Shown: positions 1 through 8,376 of the stretch, piece by piece
Layout of the letters: every line of letters starts with the position of its first letter
Numbering within the stretch: position 1 is the first letter of the stretch
Source: Mobilibacterium timonense
Lineage (GTDB): Bacteria > Bacillota > Clostridia > Peptostreptococcales > Anaerovoracaceae
DNA length: 64,000 nt
Assembly (NCBI RefSeq): GCF_900155555.1
Contig: NZ_FUHN01000008.1
Location: 504,117-568,116 of the forward strand
Reading direction: 5' to 3'
The notes under the pieces: model-generated
What the model was told of the DNA's origin: nothing
What the model saw: the letters and a program-made list of their open reading frames with translations, nothing else
Database searches by the model: none
Position numbers and translations under genes: made by a program

Positions 1-1
1 A

Positions 2-790
2 GAGAAGGTCAAGGGCACACTCACGGCTTCCGGTTCTTCCGCCCTGCAGCCTCTGGCACAGCAGGCAGCTGATGACTTCACTGCCGAGAACCCTGACGCT
101 TCTGTTACCATCAACGGCGGCGGATCCGGCACAGGACTTCAGCAGGTTTACGATGGTTCTGTAGATATCGGAAACTCCGATGTATTCGCTGAGGAAAAGC
201 TGGACGCATCTCAGGCTGCTGAGCTGAAGGATCACGAGGTAGCTACCATCACTGTTGCCGCAGTAGTAAACAAGGATCTGGGAGTAAAGAATCTCACGAC
301 TGATCAGCTCACAAAGATCTTCACAGGTCAGATCACCAACTGGAAGGATGTAGGCGGTCCTGATGAGGCTATCATGCTGGTAACAAGACCTTCTTCCTCC
401 GGAACAAGAGCGCTGTTCAAGCAGTACGCCATCGGCGGACAGGAAGAGACAGCAGGATCTCTGGAGACAGACGACTCCGGTACGCTCCTGGAGGCTGTTA
501 AGCAGAACAAGGGTGCCATCGGATACGTTGCTCTCTCTTACCTCGTAAACGACAAGGACGTTGTAGGAGTATCCATCGACGGAGTAAAGCCAAGCCTGAA
601 GAACACATACAACGGCAAGTACAACGTATGGGGCTATGAGCACATGTACACAAAGGGCAAGGCAAGCAAGATCGAGAAGGCTTACATCGACTTCCTCACA
701 AGCGATGATTACGCAGAGAACGTTGAGAGCCTGGGTTACGGAGCTATTTCCAAGATGAGCGACAAGGCCATCAAGAACCACGATAAATAA
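2..790 (+). CDS. pstS: Phosphate ABC transporter substrate-binding protein PstS, 5' end missing
   Basis: Periplasmic-type phosphate-binding lipoprotein that captures orthophosphate outside the membrane and hands it to PstCA. The reading frame is open from the first bases of the window, so the signal peptide and start lie upstream; about 262 residues remain. Visible family motifs are the TASGSSALQPL segment near the start, NGGGSGTGLQQ, VDIGNSDVF, KIFTGQITNW and the phosphate-loop-like RPSSSGTRALF, in the usual PstS order. It is first in a pst operon and is followed about 130 bases later by pstC. Identification is firm; only the N terminus is unseen. Confidence 0.95.
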   Translation, partial: EKVKGTLTASGSSALQPLAQQAADDFTAENPDASVTINGGGSGTGLQQVYDGSVDIGNSDVFAEEKLDASQAAELKDHEVATITVAAVVNKDLGVKNLTTDQLTKIFTGQITNWKDVGGPDEAIMLVTRPSSSGTRALFKQYAIGGQEETAGSLETDDSGTLLEAVKQNKGAIGYVALSYLVNDKDVVGVSIDGVKPSLKNTYNGKYNVWGYEHMYTKGKASKIEKAYIDFLTSDDYAENVESLGYGAISKMSDKAIKNHDK

Positions 791-922
791 GCCAACCAAA
801 CACATTATCCATAACAAGTCAGGGGCGCGGGGCACATAAGGGTCCCGCGCCTTTGGCCAGTGTTGAGTGAGTGTTCAAAGTGTTCTGCCAGCATACAGCT
901 GGTGCTTAGGAGGAAAGACAAC

Positions 923-1813
923 ATGTTCAAAAAGGAATATCTGGGACGGGGGATAGTCACCGTCTGCGGAATATTCATAATCGCCCTTACGCTTGCCATC
1001 AGCGTATTTCTGCTGGTAAAGGGAACCGGGGTGTTCACACAGTTTCACCACAGCGTAGCCGAATTCCTGTTTTCAGACAACTGGGCGCCTAAAGACGTTC
1101 CGGGAGAGGGCGGCGGCCACATCGGAGCCAGCATTTACATCATGGGTTCCCTGATGACCTGTGGACTTGCCCTTCTCATAGCCGTGCCCTTCAGCCTTGC
1201 GGGAGCAATATTCATTGCGGAGATCTCCCCTCGCCTGGGGTCAAGAATTCTCCAGCCTGCCATCGAGATCTTCGTAGGGATCCCTTCGGTAGTCTACGGC
1301 TGGGTAGGACTCACCATTCTGGTGCCGTTCATCAGAGACAAGCTTCACGCACCTATGGGAGGATATTCGGTGCTGGCAGCGGGAATAGTACTCGCGATCA
1401 TGATCTTCCCTACTATTGCAACGGTTGCAGCGGACGCCCTGAGGGCTGTGCCCGACTCCTACAGACAGGCGGCCTACGGTCTGGGATCCACCCGCTGGCA
1501 GCTGATCTACAAGGTGTCGGTCCCTGCGGCAAAATCAGGGATCTTCACGGGAATAATTCTCGGCCTGTCCAGGGCGTTCGGAGAGACCCTTGCGGTGGCG
1601 ATGGTCATCGGAAAGACCAGAGTATTTCCTAAGGGCATCCTTTATCCAACCAACAACCTGACTGCAGCCATCGCCGCAGATATGGGAAATACAGCAAACG
1701 GCGGAGAGTACAACATGGCTCTGTGGGCCATGGCTCTCCTGCTCCTGATCATTTCCCTGGCCTGCATCGTGGTCATCCACCTGCTGGCCCGCTCAGGAGA
1801 GAAAGACAAATAG
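923..1813 (+). CDS. pstC: Phosphate ABC transporter permease PstC
   Basis: One of the two inner-membrane channel subunits of the high-affinity phosphate importer. 296 residues, about six hydrophobic segments, and the ABC-permease EAA-type loop around SYRQAAYGLGSTRWQ followed by FGETLAVAMVIG, both characteristic of PstC. I chose ATG 923 rather than an upstream in-frame ATG at 860 because AGGAGG stands just ahead of 923 and the protein then starts directly with the first membrane segment. It is separated from pstA by only nine bases, consistent with one transcript. Confidence 0.95.
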   Translation: MFKKEYLGRGIVTVCGIFIIALTLAISVFLLVKGTGVFTQFHHSVAEFLFSDNWAPKDVPGEGGGHIGASIYIMGSLMTCGLALLIAVPFSLAGAIFIAEISPRLGSRILQPAIEIFVGIPSVVYGWVGLTILVPFIRDKLHAPMGGYSVLAAGIVLAIMIFPTIATVAADALRAVPDSYRQAAYGLGSTRWQLIYKVSVPAAKSGIFTGIILGLSRAFGETLAVAMVIGKTRVFPKGILYPTNNLTAAIAADMGNTANGGEYNMALWAMALLLLIISLACIVVIHLLARSGEKDK

Positions 1814-1822
1814 GAGGAGTTC

Positions 1823-2719
1823 ATGAACGAAAACAGTTCCAGGTACAAGAGAGTAAGAGGCGTGGACAAGTTCATGACCGGAGTGTTCTACGGGATCGGA
1901 GGGTTCTTCATACTCCTGCTCATCGTCCTTGCCGCCTACATCATAGTAAAAGGCATCACAAGCATATATCCGGGGGTCTTCAGCTTTACCAGCATGGGGA
2001 TCGGTAACCAGTTCTTCAACACCATCTATCTGGTATTCCTTTCCCTTATCATCAGCGTTCCGCTGGGAGTGGCCGCAGGATCCTACCTGGCGGAATACGC
2101 CAGAAAAGGCCGCCTTACCGAGATGATCACCATGAGCATCGAGGCCCTGTCCTCCCTTCCATCCATCGTAGTAGGCCTGTTCGGATATCTTGTATTCATC
2201 CTTATGACGGGAATGAAGTGGAATCTCCTGGCAGGAGCCATGGCAGTGACCATCCTCAGTCTGCCTGCCATCACCACCACCACGAGAGACGCCCTGGCCG
2301 CCCTCCCCGCCCACTACAGGAGCGGAAGCATCGGCCTCGGAGCCACCAGGTGGCAGACGCTGTGGCACGTGCTTCTTCCGGCCTGCGTCCCGAGAATAAT
2401 CACAGGAGTCATCCTCGTTGCGGGAAGAGGCTTCGGAGAGGCCGCAGCACTTCTGTACACATCGGGACAGAGCACGGTCCTCAACTGGGCCAACTGGGAC
2501 ATCACATCCCCTACATGCCCTCTCAACGTGTTCAGACCGGGCGAGACCCTTTCCCTCCACATCTGGGTGATGAGGACCGAGGGAAGCATGAATCCTCACT
2601 CGGTGGAGATCGCCAACGTATCATCCATGGTTCTGATAATCATGGTCCTGGGCTTCAGCCTTCTGGCGAGATACCTTTCCAGGAAGCTTGACGAGAAGAA
2701 CAAGGGAGCCGCGAAGTAG
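1823..2719 (+). CDS. pstA: Phosphate ABC transporter permease PstA
   Basis: Second channel subunit of the phosphate importer, 298 residues. AGGAGG precedes ATG 1823. Membrane segments are clear (for example [15 protein letters not shown]) and the permease loop [16 protein letters not shown] plus [14 protein letters not shown] match the PstA family, including the coupling helix that contacts PstB. It continues the pst operon between pstC and pstB. Confidence 0.95.
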   Translation: MNENSSRYKRVRGVDKFMTGVFYGIGGFFILLLIVLAAYIIVKGITSIYPGVFSFTSMGIGNQFFNTIYLVFLSLIISVPLGVAAGSYLAEYARKGRLTEMITMSIEALSSLPSIVVGLFGYLVFILMTGMKWNLLAGAMAVTILSLPAITTTTRDALAALPAHYRSGSIGLGATRWQTLWHVLLPACVPRIITGVILVAGRGFGEAAALLYTSGQSTVLNWANWDITSPTCPLNVFRPGETLSLHIWVMRTEGSMNPHSVEIANVSSMVLIIMVLGFSLLARYLSRKLDEKNKGAAK

Positions 2720-2796
2720 CACTGAAGCGCAGGGGCTTTTTCAAGGAAAAAAAAGAAACAGACGCACGGCGTCATTTACGGAGGAAGAGGAAGAAT

Positions 2797-3648
2797 ATGG
2801 AAGGAATAGGAATTCTCAACACTGCAGGCACAGGAGCCCTGGCCCGGGAGAGAGCAGATGAGGAAACGCAGACGGTGACAAGAACAGCATCAGACGAAAA
2901 CCTGAAATACAAGATCAGGGATCTGAATCTCTACTACGATACGACTCAGGCCCTGAAGGCCATCAACATGGACATCAAGCCTCACGAGGTCACAGCCATG
3001 ATCGGACCGTCCGGCTGCGGAAAGTCGACCCTGCTCAGGACACTGAACAGGATGAATGACCTGGTGGATGGTTGCCGCGTGGAAGGAAAGGTCATCCTCG
3101 ACGGGACTGACATATACGGGAACATCGACGTGAACGAACTCAGGAGAAACGTGGGAATGGTTTTCCAGCAGCCTAACCCGTTTCCGATGTCGATATACGA
3201 CAACATAGCCTACGGTCCGAGGATCCACGGGGAGAGGAACAAGGCCAGGCTGGATCAGATCGTAGAGGAGTCTCTGAAAAAAGCCGCCATCTGGGACGAG
3301 CTCAAGGACCGCCTCAAGAAAAGCGCTCTCGGACTGTCGGGAGGACAGCAGCAGAGGCTGTGCATAGCCCGCGCCCTTGCGGTGGATCCGGACGTTCTCC
3401 TCATGGACGAGCCGACATCCGCTCTGGATCCTATCTCAACCACCATGATCGAGGACCTGATCCAGGAGATGAAGGACAACTACACAATAGTCATCGTGAC
3501 CCACAACATGCAGCAGGCAGCGAGAATCTCGGATAAGACCGCATTTTTCCTCCTGGGCGAAATGGTGGAGATGGACAGCACTGATGTGATCTTCGGACAG
3601 CCTAGGGACAAGAGGACAGAAGACTACATCACGGGAAGATTCGGCTAG
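2797..3648 (+). CDS. pstB: Phosphate ABC transporter ATPase PstB
   Basis: Cytoplasmic ATPase that powers phosphate import. 283 residues; Walker [10 protein letters not shown] at about 70-78, Q-loop [11 protein letters not shown], signature LSGGQQQR, Walker [13 protein letters not shown] and the switch histidine in VTHNMQQA. PstB proteins are usually near 250 residues; this one carries an extra N-terminal segment of about 32 residues rich in E, T and R before the ABC fold begins. The start is supported by GGAGGAAGAGG upstream. The extension may be real or the start may lie further in, but no better ribosome site is seen. Confidence 0.95.
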   Translation: MEGIGILNTAGTGALARERADEETQTVTRTASDENLKYKIRDLNLYYDTTQALKAINMDIKPHEVTAMIGPSGCGKSTLLRTLNRMNDLVDGCRVEGKVILDGTDIYGNIDVNELRRNVGMVFQQPNPFPMSIYDNIAYGPRIHGERNKARLDQIVEESLKKAAIWDELKDRLKKSALGLSGGQQQRLCIARALAVDPDVLLMDEPTSALDPISTTMIEDLIQEMKDNYTIVIVTHNMQQAARISDKTAFFLLGEMVEMDSTDVIFGQPRDKRTEDYITGRFG

Positions 3649-3787
3649 AGATACGTCCTCTTACACCGGAGTCCGGCGGCCAAGGCGGGCGCGCAGCCTG
3701 CGCCGATATGGAACTTGCTGGATGCCCGGTGCCTGACGAAGGATGAAAATACTTTTTTTCAGAAAAAAGTGACAATAAGGAGAGAAA

Positions 3788-4459
3788 ATGAGGAACAAGT
3801 TTGAGCAGGAGCTGGAGGCTGTAAAGGTCAACCTGGCAAAGATGGGTGCCATGTGCGAAAACGGCATCGACATGGCCATCAACATGATCGCAAAGCCAAG
3901 CACAGCCCTCGAGGCGGCCATTTCCGAGACGGAGCAGGAGATCGACGACATGGAGAGCCAGATCGAGAGCCAGTGCCTGAAGCTTTTCATGAGGGAGCAG
4001 CCTGTGGCCAGCGATCTCCGTGCGGTGTCCGCCGCAATGAGGATGATCTCTGACCTGGAGCGCATCGGCGATCACGCCGAGGACATCGCCGAGGTGGCCA
4101 AGTACCTGGCCCCTGGGGTGCAGAGCAACCGCTCCATGAGGGAGATCGAGGAGATGTCGAAGGCCGCATCCGAGATGGTACGCAACGCGGTGAAGGCCTA
4201 TGTGGAAAGGGATCTGGAGCTGGCTGACTCGGTCCGCAAGGCAGACGATGTCGTGGACAGCTATTTCGCCTCCATCAAAAAAGACATCGCAGAGGACATT
4301 TCCAAAAATGTTGAGTCCGCCCAGCAGGGCCTGGACAGCCTGATGGTGGCCAAGTACCTGGAGAGGATCGGCGACCACAGCGTGAACCTGGCCGAGTGGG
4401 TCAGATTCATGATCACAGGGAGCAGGTACGAGAAGGAAAAATTTCAAAAAACATATTGA
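3788..4459 (+). CDS. phoU: Phosphate signalling protein PhoU
   Basis: Peripheral regulator that couples the state of the Pst transporter to the phosphate two-component system. 223 residues, all helical, with the two family repeats visible as LERIGDHAEDIAE in the first half and LERIGDHSVNLAE in the second; these carry the metal-binding E/D residues of PhoU bundles. Start ATG 3788 follows ATAAGGAGAG. Last gene of the pst operon; its stop codon overlaps the promoter of the next transcription unit. Confidence 0.95.
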   Translation: MRNKFEQELEAVKVNLAKMGAMCENGIDMAINMIAKPSTALEAAISETEQEIDDMESQIESQCLKLFMREQPVASDLRAVSAAMRMISDLERIGDHAEDIAEVAKYLAPGVQSNRSMREIEEMSKAASEMVRNAVKAYVERDLELADSVRKADDVVDSYFASIKKDIAEDISKNVESAQQGLDSLMVAKYLERIGDHSVNLAEWVRFMITGSRYEKEKFQKTY

Positions 4460-4515
4460 TTATCGATATGCTCTGTTGTATTATGCAGTTAAGAAAACAT
4501 ATCGTTTTTCGATAT
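4453..4515 (+). promoter_or_regulatory. Promoter with two matching inverted-repeat operators
   Basis: A near-consensus promoter TTGATT (4456-4461), 17-base spacer, TATTAT (4479-4484) begins at the end of phoU. Two inverted repeats of identical 6-5-6 design flank it: ATATTG-ATTAT-CGATAT at 4453-4469, covering the -35, and ATATCG-TTTTT-CGATAT at 4499-4515, just past the start site. The paired arrangement fits a dimeric repressor, most simply the HTH protein encoded at 5275. Confidence 0.7.
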
Positions 4516-4645
4516 ACCAGGATCGCATCGCGACGGCCAGACATGTCGCACGCCCTTCTGCCGAGATCCGACATCCAGCTTTAAACGGCGAGCCGCGAGC
4601 ACTGGCACTTCGAAAAGATTTTTCCCTGATCGTGAGGTGAATGTC

Positions 4646-5131
4646 ATGAAACATATTACGAGTAGAGAGAATTGCGGACTAAGCATCACTGAAAAATTAA
4701 CGGCGATTTTTACATTACTAATGATGCTGGCAGGTATTCCGGGGTTGATTGTATTCTTGATGCAGATCGTGGGTTCTTCTGATAGATCTGCTCTTCAGGT
4801 TCTGCATTTTCTGTATCTGGTGAGCATGGTGGCCGGGGTGACGACAATTATGGTAAAGGTAATGGTTTTGCCTGGTAATCCCAAGGAGTTTAAGGCCCGC
4901 AGCTGCCGCGGCACATTCAGAAGTTGCGGCAATATTTTTATTTTCCTGGCTCTGTGGGAGCTGGTCTACGCTTCTGCGGATGGGGTTAAAACCGGGCTTT
5001 TTGAGATTTTCAACCTGGAGATCACACTGCAGCTTATTCTGTTTGTATTTAATGCCTTTATAATGTACTCCATCGCCCGTTTTCTTGATGTGTATGCAGC
5101 CTATGAAGAGGATTCCAGGCTGACGATATGA
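4646..5131 (+). CDS. Four-helix membrane protein, possibly DUF2975-like
   Basis: 161 residues with four predicted membrane segments (roughly LTAIFTLLMMLAGIPG, FLYLVSMVAGVTTIMV, NIFIFLALWELVYA, LQLILFVFNAFIMYSI). I take ATG 4646, six to seven bases after GTGAGGTG, in preference to a GTG at 4637. No catalytic motif is visible. Small membrane proteins of the DUF2975 type are commonly paired with a tiny XRE-family HTH protein, and exactly such a gene follows; that context, not sequence identity, is why I suggest this family. Function unknown. Confidence 0.6.
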   Translation: MKHITSRENCGLSITEKLTAIFTLLMMLAGIPGLIVFLMQIVGSSDRSALQVLHFLYLVSMVAGVTTIMVKVMVLPGNPKEFKARSCRGTFRSCGNIFIFLALWELVYASADGVKTGLFEIFNLEITLQLILFVFNAFIMYSIARFLDVYAAYEEDSRLTI

Positions 5132-5274
5132 GGCTTGAAGATAGACCCAGAAACCCAGGCTTGAGGAGAATCACAGGCTCGAAATCATGAGCTGGTATAG
5201 ATTGGTCGGCTAAAGAGAGATCTGGATTTGTTGGGCCTTGAAGGTGAAGCTGGGACTTGGAAGGAGAAGAAAAT

Positions 5275-5493
5275 ATGGCGATAAAGATGAATCTGGACAG
5301 GCTTCTGGAAAAAAGGGGTGTTACCATCCGGGAGTTGTCCGAGGCCATCGGCATAACGCCGGCGAATCTGTCGGTGCTTAAAAACAATCATGCCAGGGCC
5401 ATCCGCTTTTCCACCCTGGAGGGCATCTGCAGGTATCTCGACTGCCAGCCGGGTGAGCTGCTGAGTATGGAGGATGATGAAGCAGAGCCGTGA
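5275..5493 (+). CDS. Small XRE/YozG-type helix-turn-helix regulator
   Basis: 72 residues that are almost entirely one helix-turn-helix domain: GVTIRELSEAIGITPANLS forms the HTH, followed by FSTLEGICRYLDCQPGELL, the usual ending of this minimal Cro/CI class. ATG 5275 is chosen because AAGGAGAAGAAAAT precedes it; an upstream ATG at 5257 has no ribosome site. Likely autoregulator acting at the paired operators at 4453-4515 and co-transcribed with the membrane protein before it (inference from context). Confidence 0.8.
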   Translation: MAIKMNLDRLLEKRGVTIRELSEAIGITPANLSVLKNNHARAIRFSTLEGICRYLDCQPGELLSMEDDEAEP

Positions 5494-5504
5494 TGCGGCT
5501 CTGC
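5482..5504 (+). terminator. Hairpin at the end of the HTH gene
   Basis: Perfect 9-bp stem GCAGAGCCG/CGGCTCTGC with a TGATG loop that contains the stop codon of the HTH gene. The following bases are T-rich but not a clean T run, so termination is probable, not certain. Confidence 0.5.
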
Positions 5505-5750
5505 GTTGGTTATGGTTTGTTATGATTGGTTATGATGGTGTTGATTTCGGGAATTGAATAGCCCGGGATTATGGTAGCTGCTGAATGTTGTGCAAGCAGG
5601 ACAAGACAGGGCAAGTAAGGACAATGTGGTACAAGGGAGGACAATGGATTACAACGGATGAGGAACGCTGCATTTTGAGCGTGGGAGACGATTGTACTTG
5701 AAATTAATTTCCACGATGCAGGCTGTGAACTGCTCTTTCTTCTTTTTTCC
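5505..5750. other. Gene-free spacer with simple-sequence character
   Basis: No supported gene. The first part holds loose repeats of GGTTATG (5510-5535), the middle is purine-rich with repeated GGACAA-like words (5590-5650). I see no RNA fold or promoter apart from the tRNA promoter that follows. Confidence 0.4.
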
Positions 5751-5779
5751 TTGTAATAATTCCCGATTCGTGTTAACAT
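5751..5779 (+). promoter_or_regulatory. Probable promoter of tRNA-Arg
   Basis: TTGTAA (5751-5756), 17-base spacer, TAACAT (5774-5779), about 50 bases before the tRNA. Both boxes are only partial matches; position supports the call. Confidence 0.4.
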
Positions 5780-5830
5780 AATTAACGCGTTCGAGTACAT
5801 CGAATGGGAAAACTGAACAAGTAATCATAT

Positions 5831-5906
5831 GTCTCAGTAGCTCAGGGGACAGAGCACCGCTCTCCTAAAGCGGGTGTCGGAGGTTCGAATCCTCTCTGGG
5901 ACACCA
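5831..5906 (+). tRNA. tRNA-Arg (anticodon CCT)
   Basis: 76-base cloverleaf. Acceptor GTCTCAG pairs with CTGGGAC, anticodon stem CCGCT/AGCGG encloses loop CTCCTAA giving anticodon CCT for AGG codons, T-arm contains GGTTCGAATCC, and the 3' CCA is encoded. A terminator follows within ten bases, so it is a single-gene transcript. Confidence 0.95.
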
Positions 5907-5915
5907 TGAAAAATC

Positions 5916-5958
5916 AAAGAACCGCCGCGTTTGGGTAAATGTGGCGGTTCTTTTTTTA
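5916..5958 (+). terminator. Rho-independent terminator after tRNA-Arg
   Basis: Stem AAGAACCGCC paired with GGCGGTTCTT around a loop of about 16 bases, followed by a run of T. Confidence 0.85.
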
Positions 5959-5993
5959 TATCTTTACTTAATGTGTCTGTGCCCGGGCGTCGT

Positions 5994-6495
5994 GAGCAGT
6001 AGAGAAAGCAGATTTGGACATCAGTACTGCTCGGCCCGGCGTCGTGAGCAGTAGAAAAAGCGGATTTGGACATCAGTACTGCTCGTAACGGGTGTCGTGA
6101 GCAGTAGAAAAAGCAGATTCGGCCAGCAGTACTGCTCGGCTCGGGCGTCGGGAGCAGTAGAGAAAGCGGATTTGGACATCAGTACTGCTCGTAACGAGTG
6201 ACGGGAGCAGTAGAAAAAGCAGATTCGGTCATCAGAACTGCTTGGCCCGGGCGTCGGGAGCAGTATAAAAATCAGATTCGGCCGGCAGTACTGCTCGTGA
6301 CAGGCACCTGGAGCAGTATAAAAATCAGATTCGGCCGGCAGTACTGCTCGTGACAGGCACCTGGAGCAGTATAAAAAGCAGATTCGGCCAGCAGTACTGC
6401 TCGGCAAGGAATCCGGAACTGTTTCAAGTAGTGTCAGTATTGTCATATATATAATTTGAGCAGTATAAATTCTGATTATAAGAAAAATACTGCTT
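5994..6495. repeat. Array of 39-bp palindrome-ended repeats (8 full copies plus 1 degenerate)
   Basis: Eight 39-base units start at 5994, 6046, 6099, 6152, 6205, 6258, 6311 and 6364; a degenerate ninth is at 6458-6495. Nearly every unit opens with GAGCAGTA and closes with its complement TACTGCTC (the fifth ends in CTGCTT), around a conserved core AGCAGATTCGGCC or its variant AGCGGATTTGGAC. Spacers are 13-14 bases and mainly of two kinds, GGCCCGGGCGTCG-like and GTAACGGGTGTCG-like, partly alternating, so there is also a roughly 106-base higher period. A long reading frame on the minus strand through this block is a by-product of the 52-53-base period. Function unknown. Confidence 0.9.
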
Positions 6496-6546
6496 CAGCC
6501 GTTCAGCCGTTCAGCGCTTCAGCCGTTCAGCGGTTCAGCCGTTCAT
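6496..6546. repeat. Short tandem TTCAGCCG repeats
   Basis: About six imperfect copies of an 8-9-base word TTCAGCCG/TTCAGCGG directly following the 39-bp repeat array. Nothing coding. The next 270 bases, up to the gene at 6821, show no supported gene either. Confidence 0.7.
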
Positions 6547-6820
6547 CAGTTTAGTCATACTGATAGTTATGTAGATAGTGCCGAACAAGATAGCTGCCGT
6601 ACACCTCACTTGTTTTGCAACTCCCTTTCTTCATCTGTTTGATAGCTCCCGTCCATCGGCAAATAGTGACAAATGTGGTGACATCCCCCCTCTATTTACA
6701 AAAAAATACATACTTCTTACATCAGAATACCTTTTTGCTTATGTCTGGTTGAAACATGGAAATACACAGTGGAGAATGCTTTTACATCGCTTACTGGAGT
6801 AAATAGGAAGGGTACTTGGT

Positions 6821-7674
6821 ATGAATCGATTTACTAATATTAACATCAGAAATGGTAACCCGGACAGAATGAACAGGAATAAGAATACTGATATCCACAC
6901 ATGGTTCCGTGTACTAAGCGATCTTATTTCAAAAACCGAACTGTTTTTGAAAACAGCTCCTGAAGGTTCTATTTGGAGTTCGAAAAGAAATAATGGAACA
7001 TTTCAGTATTACTATGTACAGCCTGGAACGAGGATGAGGGTATTTATCCGGCAAAATGATATGTCAATTGCAAGGGAGCTGGCTCAGAAGAAGTATGTTT
7101 TAATGCTTAACAAAATAGCGATTCATGGTATGAACCGCCTGAAAATGACGGAGGTTTTTACAGAGTTGGATCTGTATGGCATATATGATGAAGCATATTA
7201 TCAGCTGTCAGAAGGATTAAGAATTCTTGTAAAACCGTGGAAGGAGCCAAGAGATGTTTTTCTTGAAACCAGACCTATGAGCCTCTGGAACATATGGGCA
7301 GAGAAAGAACGCAGGTATCAGATCGTGGTGAGATGATGGGTTCCAAGTCGGAGGTGTTAATTGGCAATACCCTTAACAGGCGAAACATCGAATACCATTA
7401 TGAAAAACCTTTGTTACTTAAGAAAAACAAAATGTTCCGTCCGGATTTCACACTGATGAATATCTACAGCAGGCGGGAGTTGTTTTGGGAGCATCTGGGA
7501 ATTGTGGATAATGAGCATTACGCATCTAACGCAATGAAAAAGCTCATGATTTATGAACAAAATGATATTTTTATTAATGATCGGTTGATTCTTACCTATG
7601 AGACAGCAAATGATCCTCTGAACCTGAGGACCATCAACGATATCATTGACCAGATCGAGTATATGCTAAAATAA
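6821..7674 (+). pseudogene. Frameshifted nuclease-like hypothetical gene
   Basis: Two overlapping frames, 6821-7336 (171 residues) and 7294-7674 (126 residues), look like one protein broken by a -1 shift near 7295-7335. The first half has the N-terminal features of a clostridial family (APEGSIW near the start, a segment YYYVQPGTRMRVFIRQND, then ARELAQKKY). The second half supplies the C-terminal core GSKSEVLIGNTL, FRPDFTLMN, LFWEHLGIVDN, KKLMIYEQNDIF and LILTYET. The RSKSE...PDFT...E-H pattern resembles PD-(D/E)xK nuclease folds, but I infer that from motif order only. AGGAAGGG precedes ATG 6821. Either a pseudogene or a sequencing indel; two separate genes is less likely because neither half has a complete core. 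Confidence 0.6.
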
Positions 7675-7782
7675 CCTTTACGATTTTGCAGAATGACTCC
7701 AAACCTGCAAATGTGGACCTCATGTGGACCCCATTGGATGGATATCCACCAGAGATCCTCCTGAAAAACCATTATGCAAGCG

Positions 7783-8253
7783 TTATTTCAGCCCCGGAAA
7801 TCCCAGCTGTCTCAGCGCCTCAAACAGCACGATGTTGGCGGAGTTGGAGAGGTTGAATGACCGCAGCCGCGTCTCCTTGCTCATGGGTATGCGGATGGCC
7901 CACTCTTTTCGGGATCCGATGAAGTCCCGCGGAAGGCCGGCGGTCTCTTTTCCAAAAAGAAGCATGTCTTCGTCGCGGAACTCGGCCTGCGTGTAGAGCT
8001 TTTCGCCCTTCGTGGTGGAGAGCCACATCCTGCGGTCCCCGTATTTTTCAAGGAAATCATCCAGGCTCTCGTGTATCTCCAGCTTTACGTACGGCCAGTA
8101 ATCCAGGCCGGCACGGCGGAGGCTCTTCTCGTCGAGACTGAAGCCAAGGGGCTTCACCAGGTGAAGCACGCTGCCGGTGGCGGCTGCGGTGCGGGCGATG
8201 TTTCCGGTGTTCGGCGGGATCTCAGGTTCGACGAGTACGATGTGCAGGGACAT
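7783..8253 (-). CDS. trmL: tRNA (cytidine/uridine-34 2'-O)-methyltransferase TrmL
   Basis: SpoU-family knotted methyltransferase that 2'-O-methylates the wobble base of tRNA-Leu isoacceptors using SAM. 156 residues, the normal length for the minimal TrmL/YibK form without an extra RNA-binding domain. Motif 1 NTGNIARTAAATG, then LVKPLGF, motif 2 LLFGKETAGLP and the knot motif 3 IPMS...SFNLSNSANIVLFEALRQ are all present. Single gene on the minus strand. Confidence 0.93.
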   Translation of the reverse strand: MSLHIVLVEPEIPPNTGNIARTAAATGSVLHLVKPLGFSLDEKSLRRAGLDYWPYVKLEIHESLDDFLEKYGDRRMWLSTTKGEKLYTQAEFRDEDMLLFGKETAGLPRDFIGSRKEWAIRIPMSKETRLRSFNLSNSANIVLFEALRQLGFPGLK

Positions 8254-8376
8254 TTACAACCTCCGTTTTTATGGAAAAATGCAGAACCAGATGACAAAAC
8301 CAGTCTATAATAATTCTTTGACTGACGGCTAATGATTATAACACTAAAATCGTGCTGTGGATGTGGAGGCCATCGA

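Noticed and set aside
1793-2599. Long minus-strand frame opposite pstA
   Set aside because: Shadow of pstA codon usage; highly charged, Gly/His/Asp-rich product without a domain. Similar shadows opposite phoU, alr, PAP2/ung, thiM and cytX were rejected for the same reason.
6021-6446. Minus-strand open frame of 141 codons through the repeat array
   Set aside because: It exists only because the repeat happens to lack stops in that frame; product is a Tyr-Cys-Ser repeat without ribosome site.
5994-6495. CRISPR array
   Set aside because: Repeats are 39 bases but the spacers are only 13-14 bases and recur in two related kinds; no cas genes nearby.
6578-6802. 74-codon frame between the repeats and the frameshifted gene
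   Set aside because: No ribosome site, no domain, unusual composition; treated as non-coding.
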